From Pseudomonadota bacterium (lineage in GTDB: Bacteria > Bdellovibrionota > Bacteriovoracia > Bacteriovoracales > Bacteriovoracaceae), in contig JAJTIF010000396.1 of assembly GCA_021299675.1 (NCBI GenBank), positions 1 to 9,927 on the forward strand: a DNA stretch of 9,927 bases, read 5' to 3'. The notes beneath the pieces are model-generated. The model was not told the origin of the DNA, did no database searches, and was given only the letters and a program-made list of their open reading frames with translations. Position numbers and translations under genes: made by a program. Each line of letters opens with the position of its first letter. Positions within the stretch are counted from its first letter, which is position 1. Of this stretch, positions 1-6,228 are shown piece by piece.

Positions 1-420
1 ATTCTTGATGAAAAAATTGTTAAGAAGAAGATTCTGGTAGAAAAAAATATCGTGGACTGGATCGTAAGAGTCGATCGATCTGCTTTTATCTCACAGGTGA
101 TACTAAACATCCTCTCCAACGCCGTGAAGTTTTCCTACGAAGGAGGCTTGATCTCTATCAGGGGCTACTCTAGGGATAACTGTTATCATCTTGAAGTGAA
201 AGATAGCGGAACTGGAATGTCAGCTGAAACGCTAGAGAATATCTTTGCAGATTATGTTATCACGACCACTCCCGGTACCCAGGGTGAGAAGGGGACCGGT
301 TTCGGTATGCCTATTGCTCACCAAGTGATGAAGAGGTTGGGCGGAGAGCTTCAGGTCACGAGTTCACTTGCAGAAGCGGATAGGGGGACGACGGTTAAAA
401 TAATTCTAAAGGGTGTGTAG
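1..420 (+). CDS. Sensor histidine kinase, C-terminal ATPase domain (5' partial)
   Basis: The frame is open from the first base, so the gene begins upstream of the window; 139 residues are visible. They form a HATPase_c (GHKL) domain: an N box with the pattern NILSNAVKFS, a G1 box DSGTGM, and a G2 box GEKGTGFGM followed by the usual IAHQVMKRLGGEL helix and strand. This is the ATP-binding part of a two-component sensor kinase that would autophosphorylate a histidine in the missing DHp domain. The protein ends right after the ATPase fold, so no receiver domain is attached at the C-terminus. The sensory input and partner regulator cannot be seen. The TAG stop overlaps the GTG start of the lipoxygenase-like gene by one base, so the two are probably co-transcribed and translationally coupled. 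Family assignment is secure; the signal sensed is unknown. Confidence 0.93.
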   Translation: MLDEKIVKKKILVEKNIVDWIVRVDRSAFISQVILNILSNAVKFSYEGGLISIRGYSRDNCYHLEVKDSGTGMSAETLENIFADYVITTTPGTQGEKGTGFGMPIAHQVMKRLGGELQVTSSLAEADRGTTVKIILKGV

Positions 421-1847
421 TGGAATCGCAGCGAAAACCCAGTGATTTCCTCTACCAGCGTCGTGGCCCCTGGCCCCAGCCTTGCCCGGAGCACCCCTTT
501 GGGGAAGCCCCAGCTGTGCTGCATCTTCCATTGAGAGAAACAATCGACTGGTGGTTTCATATTGGTAGCCGTTATCTTAGAACCTTGCTCAGCGCTCCTC
601 TGGCTTATCTGAGAGGTATTATCCAGCCCGGTCTCCAGATGGTGAGCGACCGAGACTTTAATGACTACCTCACGAAGTCGATGATGGCGAAGTTCATCCG
701 ACCAGAGTTCGATGATGAAGATCGTCGCGTATTCGGAGATCTTATAAAGTCAGACTCTTTGGTTGTTGATCTCCAAGCTGTGCGTGTGGTGAAGACTTTC
801 GATGGAATCTGGGTCTGCCCATCGAAAGTGCTCCTCGAGAAAACGGCTTACGGTTGGCAAGCCCAGTGTATCCATCTGCAGTCATCCAAAGAGCTCTTCT
901 ATCCGAATGCTGGAGCATCCTGGGAGCTTGCAAAGTACTTTGTCCTCCAGGGAGCGGCTCTTTGTGCGACGCTCGTGGTGCATCCCTTACTTCATTTTCC
1001 CCTCGATGCGATTAACGCCATCACTAAAACGGCACTTCCGAAAGACCACTTGCTCTTCCAGCTCCTTCTCCCTCATACGCGCTTTACACTCTACCTTGAA
1101 AAAGCAGTTCTGACTTTTAAAAGCTCTTTGCTTCATGGGAAATGGTGGATGCCCTATGCTCCCTATCCGGGGCCTTATGAAGGATTACGCGATCTTTTGG
1201 TCGAAGGTTATGCTGGAATCGAACAGAATGTGAATTATCCAGCGTATCAGTACCAGCTCGAGTGTCCCAAGATTTTTGGGAGTTACGGCGAGTACCATCG
1301 GCGCTATTATCGGGTCGTCCAAGGCTTCGTTGATGCCGTGCTCGCGAACTTGAGTAAGGAGGAGTGGGTCTACGCGCTTCACTGGGTTCATTACATTCAC
1401 GCCTGGCTCCCCGGATTCCCGAGTCGAGAATCAGTGGCTTCTACTCCTCAGTTACTTAATAAAATCGTCACGAGCTATCTTTTTAACGTCACCATCGGAC
1501 ACACGATAGATCACTACAACTACGGACGCATGAACATCCGACAGGTTCCGCTTCGCCTTCGGACTCCGCCTCCGAGCTCACCCTCTGAGTCATCTAGGGT
1601 TGATCCTTCGCGCCTGACGCGATTTTGGGATAACGGCAAGTACGAGATGGCTTCAAAACTTTTCTTTTCATCGTCTACCAAGACGAGCTTACTCAATACT
1701 CACTACGATTTCGGAGATCGGCAGTTCGAAATCCAACGGCTGGTGGATGAGTTCAAGCTAAAGCTCCAGCAGACAGAAGCGGACCTCACGCGGGAAGGAA
1801 TCAATTACATGCCTCTGTGTGAGGTCGCCGCTAGTATTCAGTTTTAG
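420..1847 (+). CDS. Divergent short lipoxygenase-family protein
   Basis: The 475-residue product has no signal peptide. Its segments align in order with the lipoxygenase catalytic domain: a strand followed by W168-x2-AK (171-172) leading into the metal-binding helix; LLPHTRFT (216-223), matching the family's KLLxPHxRxT; WLPGFP (329-334), matching the GFP segment before the second metal motif; H361-x3-H365 followed by YNYG; LRTPPP (380-385); and a tail ending SIQF, matching the usual NSI-x-I end. Lipoxygenases add O2 to polyunsaturated fatty acids through a non-heme iron held by H-x4-H, H-x3-N/H and the C-terminal Ile carboxylate. Here H188, H361 and H365 sit at expected ligand positions, but the first ligand is Ala183, the local motif is HPLLH, and the last residue is Phe475. 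It is shorter than most bacterial lipoxygenases. The GTG start is chosen for its one-base overlap with the kinase stop; the ribosome binding site is weak. Family call is good; activity is uncertain. Confidence 0.8.
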   Translation: MESQRKPSDFLYQRRGPWPQPCPEHPFGEAPAVLHLPLRETIDWWFHIGSRYLRTLLSAPLAYLRGIIQPGLQMVSDRDFNDYLTKSMMAKFIRPEFDDEDRRVFGDLIKSDSLVVDLQAVRVVKTFDGIWVCPSKVLLEKTAYGWQAQCIHLQSSKELFYPNAGASWELAKYFVLQGAALCATLVVHPLLHFPLDAINAITKTALPKDHLLFQLLLPHTRFTLYLEKAVLTFKSSLLHGKWWMPYAPYPGPYEGLRDLLVEGYAGIEQNVNYPAYQYQLECPKIFGSYGEYHRRYYRVVQGFVDAVLANLSKEEWVYALHWVHYIHAWLPGFPSRESVASTPQLLNKIVTSYLFNVTIGHTIDHYNYGRMNIRQVPLRLRTPPPSSPSESSRVDPSRLTRFWDNGKYEMASKLFFSSSTKTSLLNTHYDFGDRQFEIQRLVDEFKLKLQQTEADLTREGINYMPLCEVAASIQF

Positions 1848-1882
1848 CAAGGATCTGGCCAGCGGATCACAATGTCCAAAAT

Positions 1883-2536
1883 TTAAGGTGCATAGGGAAG
1901 CGCAGATTTGTGAACGATGATCCGCAGCTTTCCGTCTTTTCCTTTTTTGAATACCCAGGTCTTATCGACCATGACTTCTTTTCCGTCTTTGCCGGTCACC
2001 CACACGTTACCCATGGTGATCGCGACTGAACCATAGATCTGGATCCCCTGGTTTACTTCCCCCGCGTTGTCATAGCGGCACTTCACCCATGGAGTGAGAG
2101 CGAAGCCTTTATCATTGGGGTAGTCCGAGTCTCCACCGATGAAATAGGCGAGGGCTCCCTTTTTATCATTACGGAAGGTCTGCTTGCCGTGGGCGAGAGT
2201 GGGCTTAAAGAAGACCTTGCCGTGGTCATAGTTATAGGCTTCACTCAGCACTGACTGGGCATAGGCTTTGTAGTCGCCACCCTCTTCTTTTAATTTTCCG
2301 ATTTTAACCAGGGCCTCACACCAGGCCTGTTGAGCAGCATTGACTTCGTCGTAAGTAATGATTTCTTGCGCGCCCTCTTCAACATAGACCAGCCCAAGTT
2401 CATTAATGACTTTTTTGACCTGAGGGTTTGTTTCTAAGACTGCTTTTCGCGTTTCCTCTTTTGCTACTTCTACCACCCTATCACAGGAGACTAGTAGAAA
2501 AGTCATTATCATCGTCGCTAGCTTCGTCGTGTTCAT
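1883..2536 (-). CDS. Lipoprotein related to iota-class carbonic anhydrase (COG4337 type)
   Basis: The 217-residue product starts with a lipoprotein signal, LVSC with Cys18, then a charged linker. From about residue 65 it carries the conserved pattern of the COG4337 family, whose cyanobacterial and algal members are metal-free iota-class carbonic anhydrases (CO2 hydration to bicarbonate). Visible landmarks are AW at 71-72, FFKPTLA (109-115), FR (121-122), YFIGG (131-135), GFALTPW (144-150), an AITMGN-like strand (172-177), and a C-terminal LRIIVHKSALPY. The family's HHSS signature reads His209-Lys-Ser211-Ala, so the first His and first Ser are kept while the second His and second Ser are changed. 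The start is supported by AAAGGA six bases upstream. It lies 22-23 bases after the baeRF gene on the same strand and is probably the last gene of that operon. A non-catalytic NTF2-like protein is the alternative. Confidence 0.75.
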   Translation of the reverse strand: MNTTKLATMIMTFLLVSCDRVVEVAKEETRKAVLETNPQVKKVINELGLVYVEEGAQEIITYDEVNAAQQAWCEALVKIGKLKEEGGDYKAYAQSVLSEAYNYDHGKVFFKPTLAHGKQTFRNDKKGALAYFIGGDSDYPNDKGFALTPWVKCRYDNAGEVNQGIQIYGSVAITMGNVWVTGKDGKEVMVDKTWVFKKGKDGKLRIIVHKSALPYAP

Positions 2537-2558
2537 AGTTATCCTTTAATTTTCAACA

Positions 2559-3590
2559 TTAGGCGTACAGGATCGTTTGGTCTTCCGGGAAAAGGTCTTT
2601 GGGAATCACGTGGACATCGATCCCATTTTTAAGGGCCAATTCGGCGAGGTCATCGAGGAGGTCATCGTCCTTTGAATTCTTTTGGGCACGGTGAACTTTG
2701 ACTTCACCTGTCGATGTGTTCAGCTCACCGAACTCAAGGTCTTCGAGGGAGAGAAAAATTTTGGAAACTTTCCTCTCAAGAATAAGTTTCGCAATGTCTT
2801 CAATCTGCTCCTGTCTTTCCTTGTCAGCCGGCTGCATGGCCAGGGCCTCGCTAATTTTCAATCTCATTGAACTTCGTTCATGTTCCAAAAGAGCCTTTCT
2901 GGCGTCGTCGATACCACTATCTGATCTCTGCGCAAGGGTTTCCCGTTCTAGGATCCGTACCGGAAGCTTGAGTTTTGACCAGAGATCCACTCGCTTGAGC
3001 ACATCCTCACTCGCTCCATCGATCATCAAGAATCTTGTCTGTTTACTTTTGACTGATTGCACTTCCGCTCTCATGAAGTCGATGAAGTCCCGGAAATGCT
3101 GTCTGGAGAGTTGCTCGAGCCAACGATCATTTAAGTCATAGTTTGCGGGAATGTAGGTTTCGTGAAGCATCGAAGTAGATGAAGTCACGCGAGACAGAGA
3201 GCATCCCCGTTTGTGAAAGGTCAAAAGGAGTGCTTCTCCTGCGTTTCCGGTGGAGGCGATGATGGGTTTCACGTGAAAGCTATTCGCCACGATCACTCGT
3301 GGCTCCATCAAGATGTTCAGCGGAATGATCGTCGTCACGCCTTCTGCGTGATAGAGCCCAAGTGATTGAGTGCCTTCTGACTGCCAGAATTTCCAATCGG
3401 GTTGCGTGACTTTTATCGGCTCATAGCCATCACGGCTCAAAATTTTATTGGCCGTCTTCAGGAGACTATTTAAGATAGAATTTGCAGGCATGTAACTGCC
3501 TTTCAAGGGAATAAAAATGGAAACGAGCGGAGTTCCATTCTTATACATTTGTGTTCCCAGAATTTTAATTTTTTCCATGGTGGTTTTCAT
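2559..3590 (-). CDS. baeRF-family protein (bacterial archaeo-eukaryotic release factor homologue)
   Basis: A soluble protein of 343 residues with no signal peptide or membrane segment. The N-terminal VSIFIPLKG strand, the central VIVANSFHVKPII strand, the RTSS-like middle and the closing pattern DDDLLDDLAELALKNG followed by VHVIPKDLFP match the bacterial archaeo-eukaryotic release factor families. These are eRF1/pelota-related proteins found in many bacteria; a ribosome-linked role in stress or rescue has been proposed from comparative genomics, with little experimental proof. No GGQ peptide-release motif is present. Residues about 240-275 are rich in charged heptads and may be helical. An ATG at 3596 is in frame, but it directly abuts the AAAAGG ribosome binding site, so the ATG at 3588-3590, five bases from AAGGA, is the better start. 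It follows the small lipoprotein gene by 24 bases and precedes the carbonic-anhydrase-like gene. Confidence 0.75.
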   Translation of the reverse strand: MKTTMEKIKILGTQMYKNGTPLVSIFIPLKGSYMPANSILNSLLKTANKILSRDGYEPIKVTQPDWKFWQSEGTQSLGLYHAEGVTTIIPLNILMEPRVIVANSFHVKPIIASTGNAGEALLLTFHKRGCSLSRVTSSTSMLHETYIPANYDLNDRWLEQLSRQHFRDFIDFMRAEVQSVKSKQTRFLMIDGASEDVLKRVDLWSKLKLPVRILERETLAQRSDSGIDDARKALLEHERSSMRLKISEALAMQPADKERQEQIEDIAKLILERKVSKIFLSLEDLEFGELNTSTGEVKVHRAQKNSKDDDLLDDLAELALKNGIDVHVIPKDLFPEDQTILYA

Positions 3591-3614
3591 AAACATCCTT
3601 TTTTATGATCAGCT

Positions 3615-3773
3615 TTAATAGCCGCGGTTTTTGTGAGGGTTGTTGAGAGTATTTAGGTCCATGACTGGACCTAAAGCAGGTGGCATCTGCCTAAGAGTGG
3701 TTCTTTTATCAATGGAAGAGGCACAGGAAAGAGTAAGAAAACAAAGCGGAAGGGCGAGAATAAACGCACGCAT
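3615..3773 (-). CDS. Small lipoprotein, 52 residues
   Basis: A short frame encodes MRAFILALPLCFLTLSC followed by a 35-residue polar tail. The first 17 residues are a classic lipoprotein signal: a positive charge, a hydrophobic core, and LSC with Cys17 as the lipidation site (the -3 residue is Thr, slightly off consensus). The start is firm because a perfect AGGAGG lies five bases upstream, at 3779-3784. The mature part contains two PP/GP turns and ends HKNRGY; I recognise no family. It reads straight into the baeRF gene 24 bases downstream, so it is probably the first gene of the operon that also holds the carbonic-anhydrase-like lipoprotein. A perfect 10-bp inverted repeat lies inside its coding region. 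Tiny entericidin-like or structural envelope lipoproteins are possible analogues, without sequence support. Confidence 0.78.
   Translation of the reverse strand: MRAFILALPLCFLTLSCASSIDKRTTLRQMPPALGPVMDLNTLNNPHKNRGY
3652..3675. repeat. Perfect 10-bp inverted repeat inside the small lipoprotein gene
   Basis: The arms are TTTAGGTCCA (3652-3661) and TGGACCTAAA (3666-3675), exact reverse complements separated by the 4-base loop TGAC. Either transcript would form a stable hairpin. No T-run follows on either strand, so it does not look like an intrinsic terminator. It lies in the second half of the 52-codon lipoprotein gene, where it could act as an RNA processing or stability element or as a palindromic protein-binding site. 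Role is unknown. Confidence 0.8.
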
Positions 3774-3946
3774 TGATACCTCCTAAGGTAAATGCGTGGT
3801 CTCATTCTTTATGCGCAGACCGGGCTAAGCCGTATTGACGGTCGTGCGTACTGAAGTAGCGAATTACTCCCCACGTGAGATAAGTATCGGCGATTCTTTA
3901 CTTTGGGGATATTTCAAAAAAATGAAGGATTTGTTTGATAAAAAAG
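3774..3946. other. Intergenic stretch between tRNA-Asp and the lipoprotein-baeRF operon
   Basis: This 173-base stretch must hold the promoter of the minus-strand operon unless it is read through from the tRNA. On the minus strand the tRNA 3' end is followed by CACTTTTTTATC, a T6 run that could help stop tRNA transcription, though no separate hairpin precedes it. The AGGAGG site for the lipoprotein gene is at 3779-3784. I could not find a -35/-10 pair with good spacing and do not call one. Confidence 0.5.
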
Positions 3947-4023
3947 TGGCGGGAGAGACGGGACTCGAACCCGCGGCCTTCTGCGTGACAGGCAGACGTT
4001 ATAACCAACTTAACTACTCCCCC
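3947..4023 (-). tRNA. tRNA-Asp (GUC)
   Basis: Reading the minus strand, the 77-base gene folds as a standard cloverleaf. The acceptor GGGGGAG pairs with CTCTCCC (one G-U), with discriminator G and an encoded CCA end. The D stem is GTTA/TAAC. The anticodon stem TCTGC/GCAGA encloses loop CTGTCAC with anticodon GTC (complement of 3987-3989), reading Asp codons GAC and GAU. The T stem GCGGG/CCCGT encloses TTCGAGT. All parts are intact. It is a single tRNA, not a cluster. A strong promoter lies just upstream, and a T6 run follows the CCA after one base. No tRNA-gene fragment or att-like duplication was seen nearby. Confidence 0.97.
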
Positions 4024-4038
4024 GCGAACTGAAGATTG

Positions 4039-4067
4039 AATATAAATAGTGTGCTCATCACCGTCAA
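4039..4067 (-). promoter_or_regulatory. sigma70-type promoter of tRNA-Asp
   Basis: On the minus strand the -35 element TTGACG (complement of 4062-4067) and the -10 element TATATT (complement of 4039-4044) are separated by exactly 17 bases. The tRNA begins 15 bases after the -10 element, which leaves a short 5' leader for RNase P to remove. Both hexamers are near consensus, as expected for a stable RNA gene. Confidence 0.8.
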
Positions 4068-4145
4068 GATTAATTTTGGCTTTCGCTGGGCGTAAAAAGT
4101 AAGTTTTCTAGTCACCCAAATGAGGGGCATGATAAACTTTTACCC

Positions 4146-5240
4146 ATGGATTTAACTGATTTTCCCTCTACGCTTTGGCTCTTTTTAACTCTCTCGGCGC
4201 CAGCTCTCCTGTTAGGGTTTGCTCTGGCCGGAATTATCAGATCCTTTCTCAACCCTGACAAAGTGGCCAAGTGGCTAGGTCGTGGGAAAGCCAGCGACAT
4301 TTTAATTGCTTCTGCGGTGGGTGTCCCTCTGCCTTTGTGTTCGTGCTCAGTGATCCCCACGGCGATTGCTATCAAACAAAAGGGAGCTAGCCGGGCAGCG
4401 ACTTCTGCGTTTCTGATTTCCACACCAGAGTCAGGGATTGATTCCATTCTCGTGACTAAGGCGATGATGGATTGGCCTATGACTATTATTCGACCTTTAG
4501 CGGCTTTTTGTTCTGCCTTCTTGGCTGGCTTTCTGCAAATGCTGCTTAATCCTGAAGAAAAAAAATTTATCGCCAAAAGCCAGGCTTCAGCTGAGAGTTG
4601 TTGCGCCAAAACTACCAGTGCCCCTCATGTTCATCACACACCTACGAGCCCCAATGCAAGTTTTGCAGAAAAAATAAAAAATGGGTTGGTATGGTCTATT
4701 AATGATCTCGTAGATGATCTCGCTCTTTGGATGACGATCGGCTTATTTGTGGGGGCGATATTGCAGTTTGCGATTCCTGCCGATTTTTTTCTTGGCTTCG
4801 GACTCTGGCCCTCACGCCTACTGTGCCTCTTGGTAGGAATCCCTCTCTACATCTGCGCCTCTGCCACGACTCCCATTGCTGCCTCATTGGTGATGAAGGG
4901 TCTCTCGCCCGGGGCAGCCCTCATCTTGTTATTGGCAGGGCCTGCGACTAACGTCACAAACCTCGCTGTGTTGCGGCCTCACTTAGGGAATAAAGGTATC
5001 GCGATTAATGTATTCTCTATTGCTCTCGTCGCCGTCTTGTTTGCTATCGGTGTAGACGCATACTATGGCACTCAGATGCCAGCCTGGAGCATCAATCAAC
5101 ACCTTCATCACCATGAGACAACTGCCTGGTGGGAGCACTTGTCTGCGCTCATCTTAGTCACGTTCCTTGCGCGAGGATTGTGGAGAGAAGAAATTAAACC
5201 TCGGCTTACTAAACCCAAGAAGGACTGCTGTCACCCATGA
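4146..5240 (+). CDS. SO_0444/ArsP-type permease, probable metal efflux
   Basis: A 364-residue polytopic inner-membrane protein of the PF03773 permease family. Each half carries the family signature: GVPLPLCSCSVIPTAIAIKQ (59-78) then TPESGIDS, and GIPLYICASATTPIAASLVM (231-250) then LLAGPATNVTNL. The CSC motif (C65, C67), the CCA and HVHH cluster in the loop (C152-C153, H161-H164), the HHH run at 321-323 and the CC-H end (C361-H363) suggest thiophilic or transition metal binding. Close relatives are annotated SO_0444-type Cu/Zn efflux transporters, and ArsP members export organoarsenicals; I favour Cu/Zn efflux. The ATG start follows the divergent tRNA promoter region, and only GAGGGG, rather far upstream (4122-4127), resembles a ribosome binding site. 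The stop overlaps the SDR start as ATGA, so the genes are coupled. Confidence 0.88.
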   Translation: MDLTDFPSTLWLFLTLSAPALLLGFALAGIIRSFLNPDKVAKWLGRGKASDILIASAVGVPLPLCSCSVIPTAIAIKQKGASRAATSAFLISTPESGIDSILVTKAMMDWPMTIIRPLAAFCSAFLAGFLQMLLNPEEKKFIAKSQASAESCCAKTTSAPHVHHTPTSPNASFAEKIKNGLVWSINDLVDDLALWMTIGLFVGAILQFAIPADFFLGFGLWPSRLLCLLVGIPLYICASATTPIAASLVMKGLSPGAALILLLAGPATNVTNLAVLRPHLGNKGIAINVFSIALVAVLFAIGVDAYYGTQMPAWSINQHLHHHETTAWWEHLSALILVTFLARGLWREEIKPRLTKPKKDCCHP

Positions 5241-5998
5241 ATAGTGTTTTTATAACCGGTGGAACTTCCGGGATCGGGCTGGAGCTCGCAAAGAAGTATC
5301 TGGCACAGGGTTGGAAAGTGGGCGTCTGTGGGCGTGACCAATCTAAATTCGACGAAAATTTTACCAGAGACTATCAGAACCTCTACTACTATCCCTTAGA
5401 TGTGGCAGACCGCGAAGCTTTGAAGAAAGCTGTGCACGAGTTTTCAAAACCCACCGGACTCTCACTCATTATTGCCAGTGCTGGTATTTCCTATCCACAG
5501 AAAACGAAGATTCCTGACTTCGAGCGCACCTATAAGATGGTGCATGTGAATCTGCTAGGGGTGATGTACGCTTTCGAGGCTGCGATGGAGATCATGATCC
5601 CACAAGGGAGCGGTCATTTAGTCGCGATCTCTTCTTTGGCCGGCTACAACGGCTTTCCTGGGATCTCGGGCTACAGTGCGACGAAGTCTGCTGTGATGAA
5701 ATTCTGCGAGTCTCTCAGTCTGGATTTAGCTAATATGCAGATTGATGTAACCTGCGTGTGTCCGGGCTTCGTGGATACACCACTTACTCAAGTGAATCAT
5801 CATCCGATGCCTTTCCTGGTGAAGGTTGATAAAGCCGCCCACATCATCGTGAAAGGGATTAATAAGAAGAAAAGAGTGATCAATTTTCCTTTTATATTTT
5901 CCTGCCTCGTGAAAATACTCGCTCTCATGCCTCGGTGGATGTTTCAGAAAGTGATGAGTCAGGATTCGTTTAATTACAGCCGCAAGGAGCACAAGTGA
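5237..5998 (+). CDS. Short-chain dehydrogenase/reductase (classical SDR)
   Basis: A 253-residue classical SDR. The N-terminal dinucleotide-binding motif is TGGTSGIG (7-14), D55 follows the third strand, and SAGIS (81-85) takes the place of the usual NNAG. N105 is the conserved helix-4 Asn. The catalytic Ser133, Tyr146 and Lys150 follow the S-x12-Y-x3-K pattern, with CPGFVDTP (175-182) after. Arg33 following strand 2 suggests NADP(H) over NAD(H). The tail 216-240 is hydrophobic and aromatic, which could bind a membrane or a lipid-like substrate. The substrate cannot be told from sequence. The ATG overlaps the permease stop by four bases and the stop overlaps the next start by one, so this is a coupled three-gene operon. 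Oxidoreduction beside metal efflux has no obvious explanation. Confidence 0.92.
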   Translation: MNSVFITGGTSGIGLELAKKYLAQGWKVGVCGRDQSKFDENFTRDYQNLYYYPLDVADREALKKAVHEFSKPTGLSLIIASAGISYPQKTKIPDFERTYKMVHVNLLGVMYAFEAAMEIMIPQGSGHLVAISSLAGYNGFPGISGYSATKSAVMKFCESLSLDLANMQIDVTCVCPGFVDTPLTQVNHHPMPFLVKVDKAAHIIVKGINKKKRVINFPFIFSCLVKILALMPRWMFQKVMSQDSFNYSRKEHK

Positions 5999-6228
5999 TG
6001 AAATGGTTTTTTGTTTTTATGTTGGTCTTTTCCTGTCAGCAGCAAGAAGCAGTCACTCCAGCTGCCACTTCAAGCACGAACTCTGAAGCTGCGAGCCAGG
6101 CAACTTCGGGCACAGCGGTCAAAGAAGAAGATTGCGATGACAAAGCCAAGCAAGCGCAGAAAGTGGAAATCACCGAAGAAACGATTAAGCTTGGGGGCTC
6201 TCCGGACGCGGGATGTACCTTAGAATAA
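5998..6228 (+). CDS. Small acidic lipoprotein
   Basis: A 76-residue product beginning MKWFFVFMLVFSC: a short lipoprotein signal with Cys13 as the lipidation site. The next 30 residues are an Ala/Ser/Thr/Gln-rich flexible linker, then a charged segment EEDCDDKAK and a tail ending DAGCTLE. The two mature cysteines, about 30 residues apart, could form a disulfide or bind metal. I recognise no family. A GTG at 5995 is in frame, but the ATG at 5998 is the better start because AAGGAG (5984-5989) then sits at normal spacing. It shares one base with the SDR stop (TGATG), so it is the last gene of the permease operon. Its 3' end overlaps the convergent ExoD-like gene by nine bases. Confidence 0.85.
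   Translation: MKWFFVFMLVFSCQQQEAVTPAATSSTNSEAASQATSGTAVKEEDCDDKAKQAQKVEITEETIKLGGSPDAGCTLE

Noticed and set aside
1848..1882. Possible terminator between the lipoxygenase-like and carbonic-anhydrase-like genes
   Set aside because: Only a short CTGGCCAG palindrome is present, with no stable stem and no T-run.
2698..3141. Plus-strand frame of 147 codons opposite the baeRF gene
   Set aside because: Ser/Arg/Leu-rich low-information translation with no ribosome binding site, fully inside a recognised gene on the other strand.
3835..4032. Plus-strand reading frame of 65 codons ending in a GETGLEPAAF-like segment
   Set aside because: It runs through the complement of tRNA-Asp; this amino-acid string is the usual artefact of translating an antisense tRNA gene.
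4129..4155. Eight-codon leader peptide overlapping the permease start
   Set aside because: The ATG is only one base from the GAGGGG motif, too close to be used, and the peptide has no regulatory codon bias.
4112..4609. Minus-strand frame of 165 codons opposite the permease
   Set aside because: Shadow of the permease gene; no family pattern and no supporting start signal.
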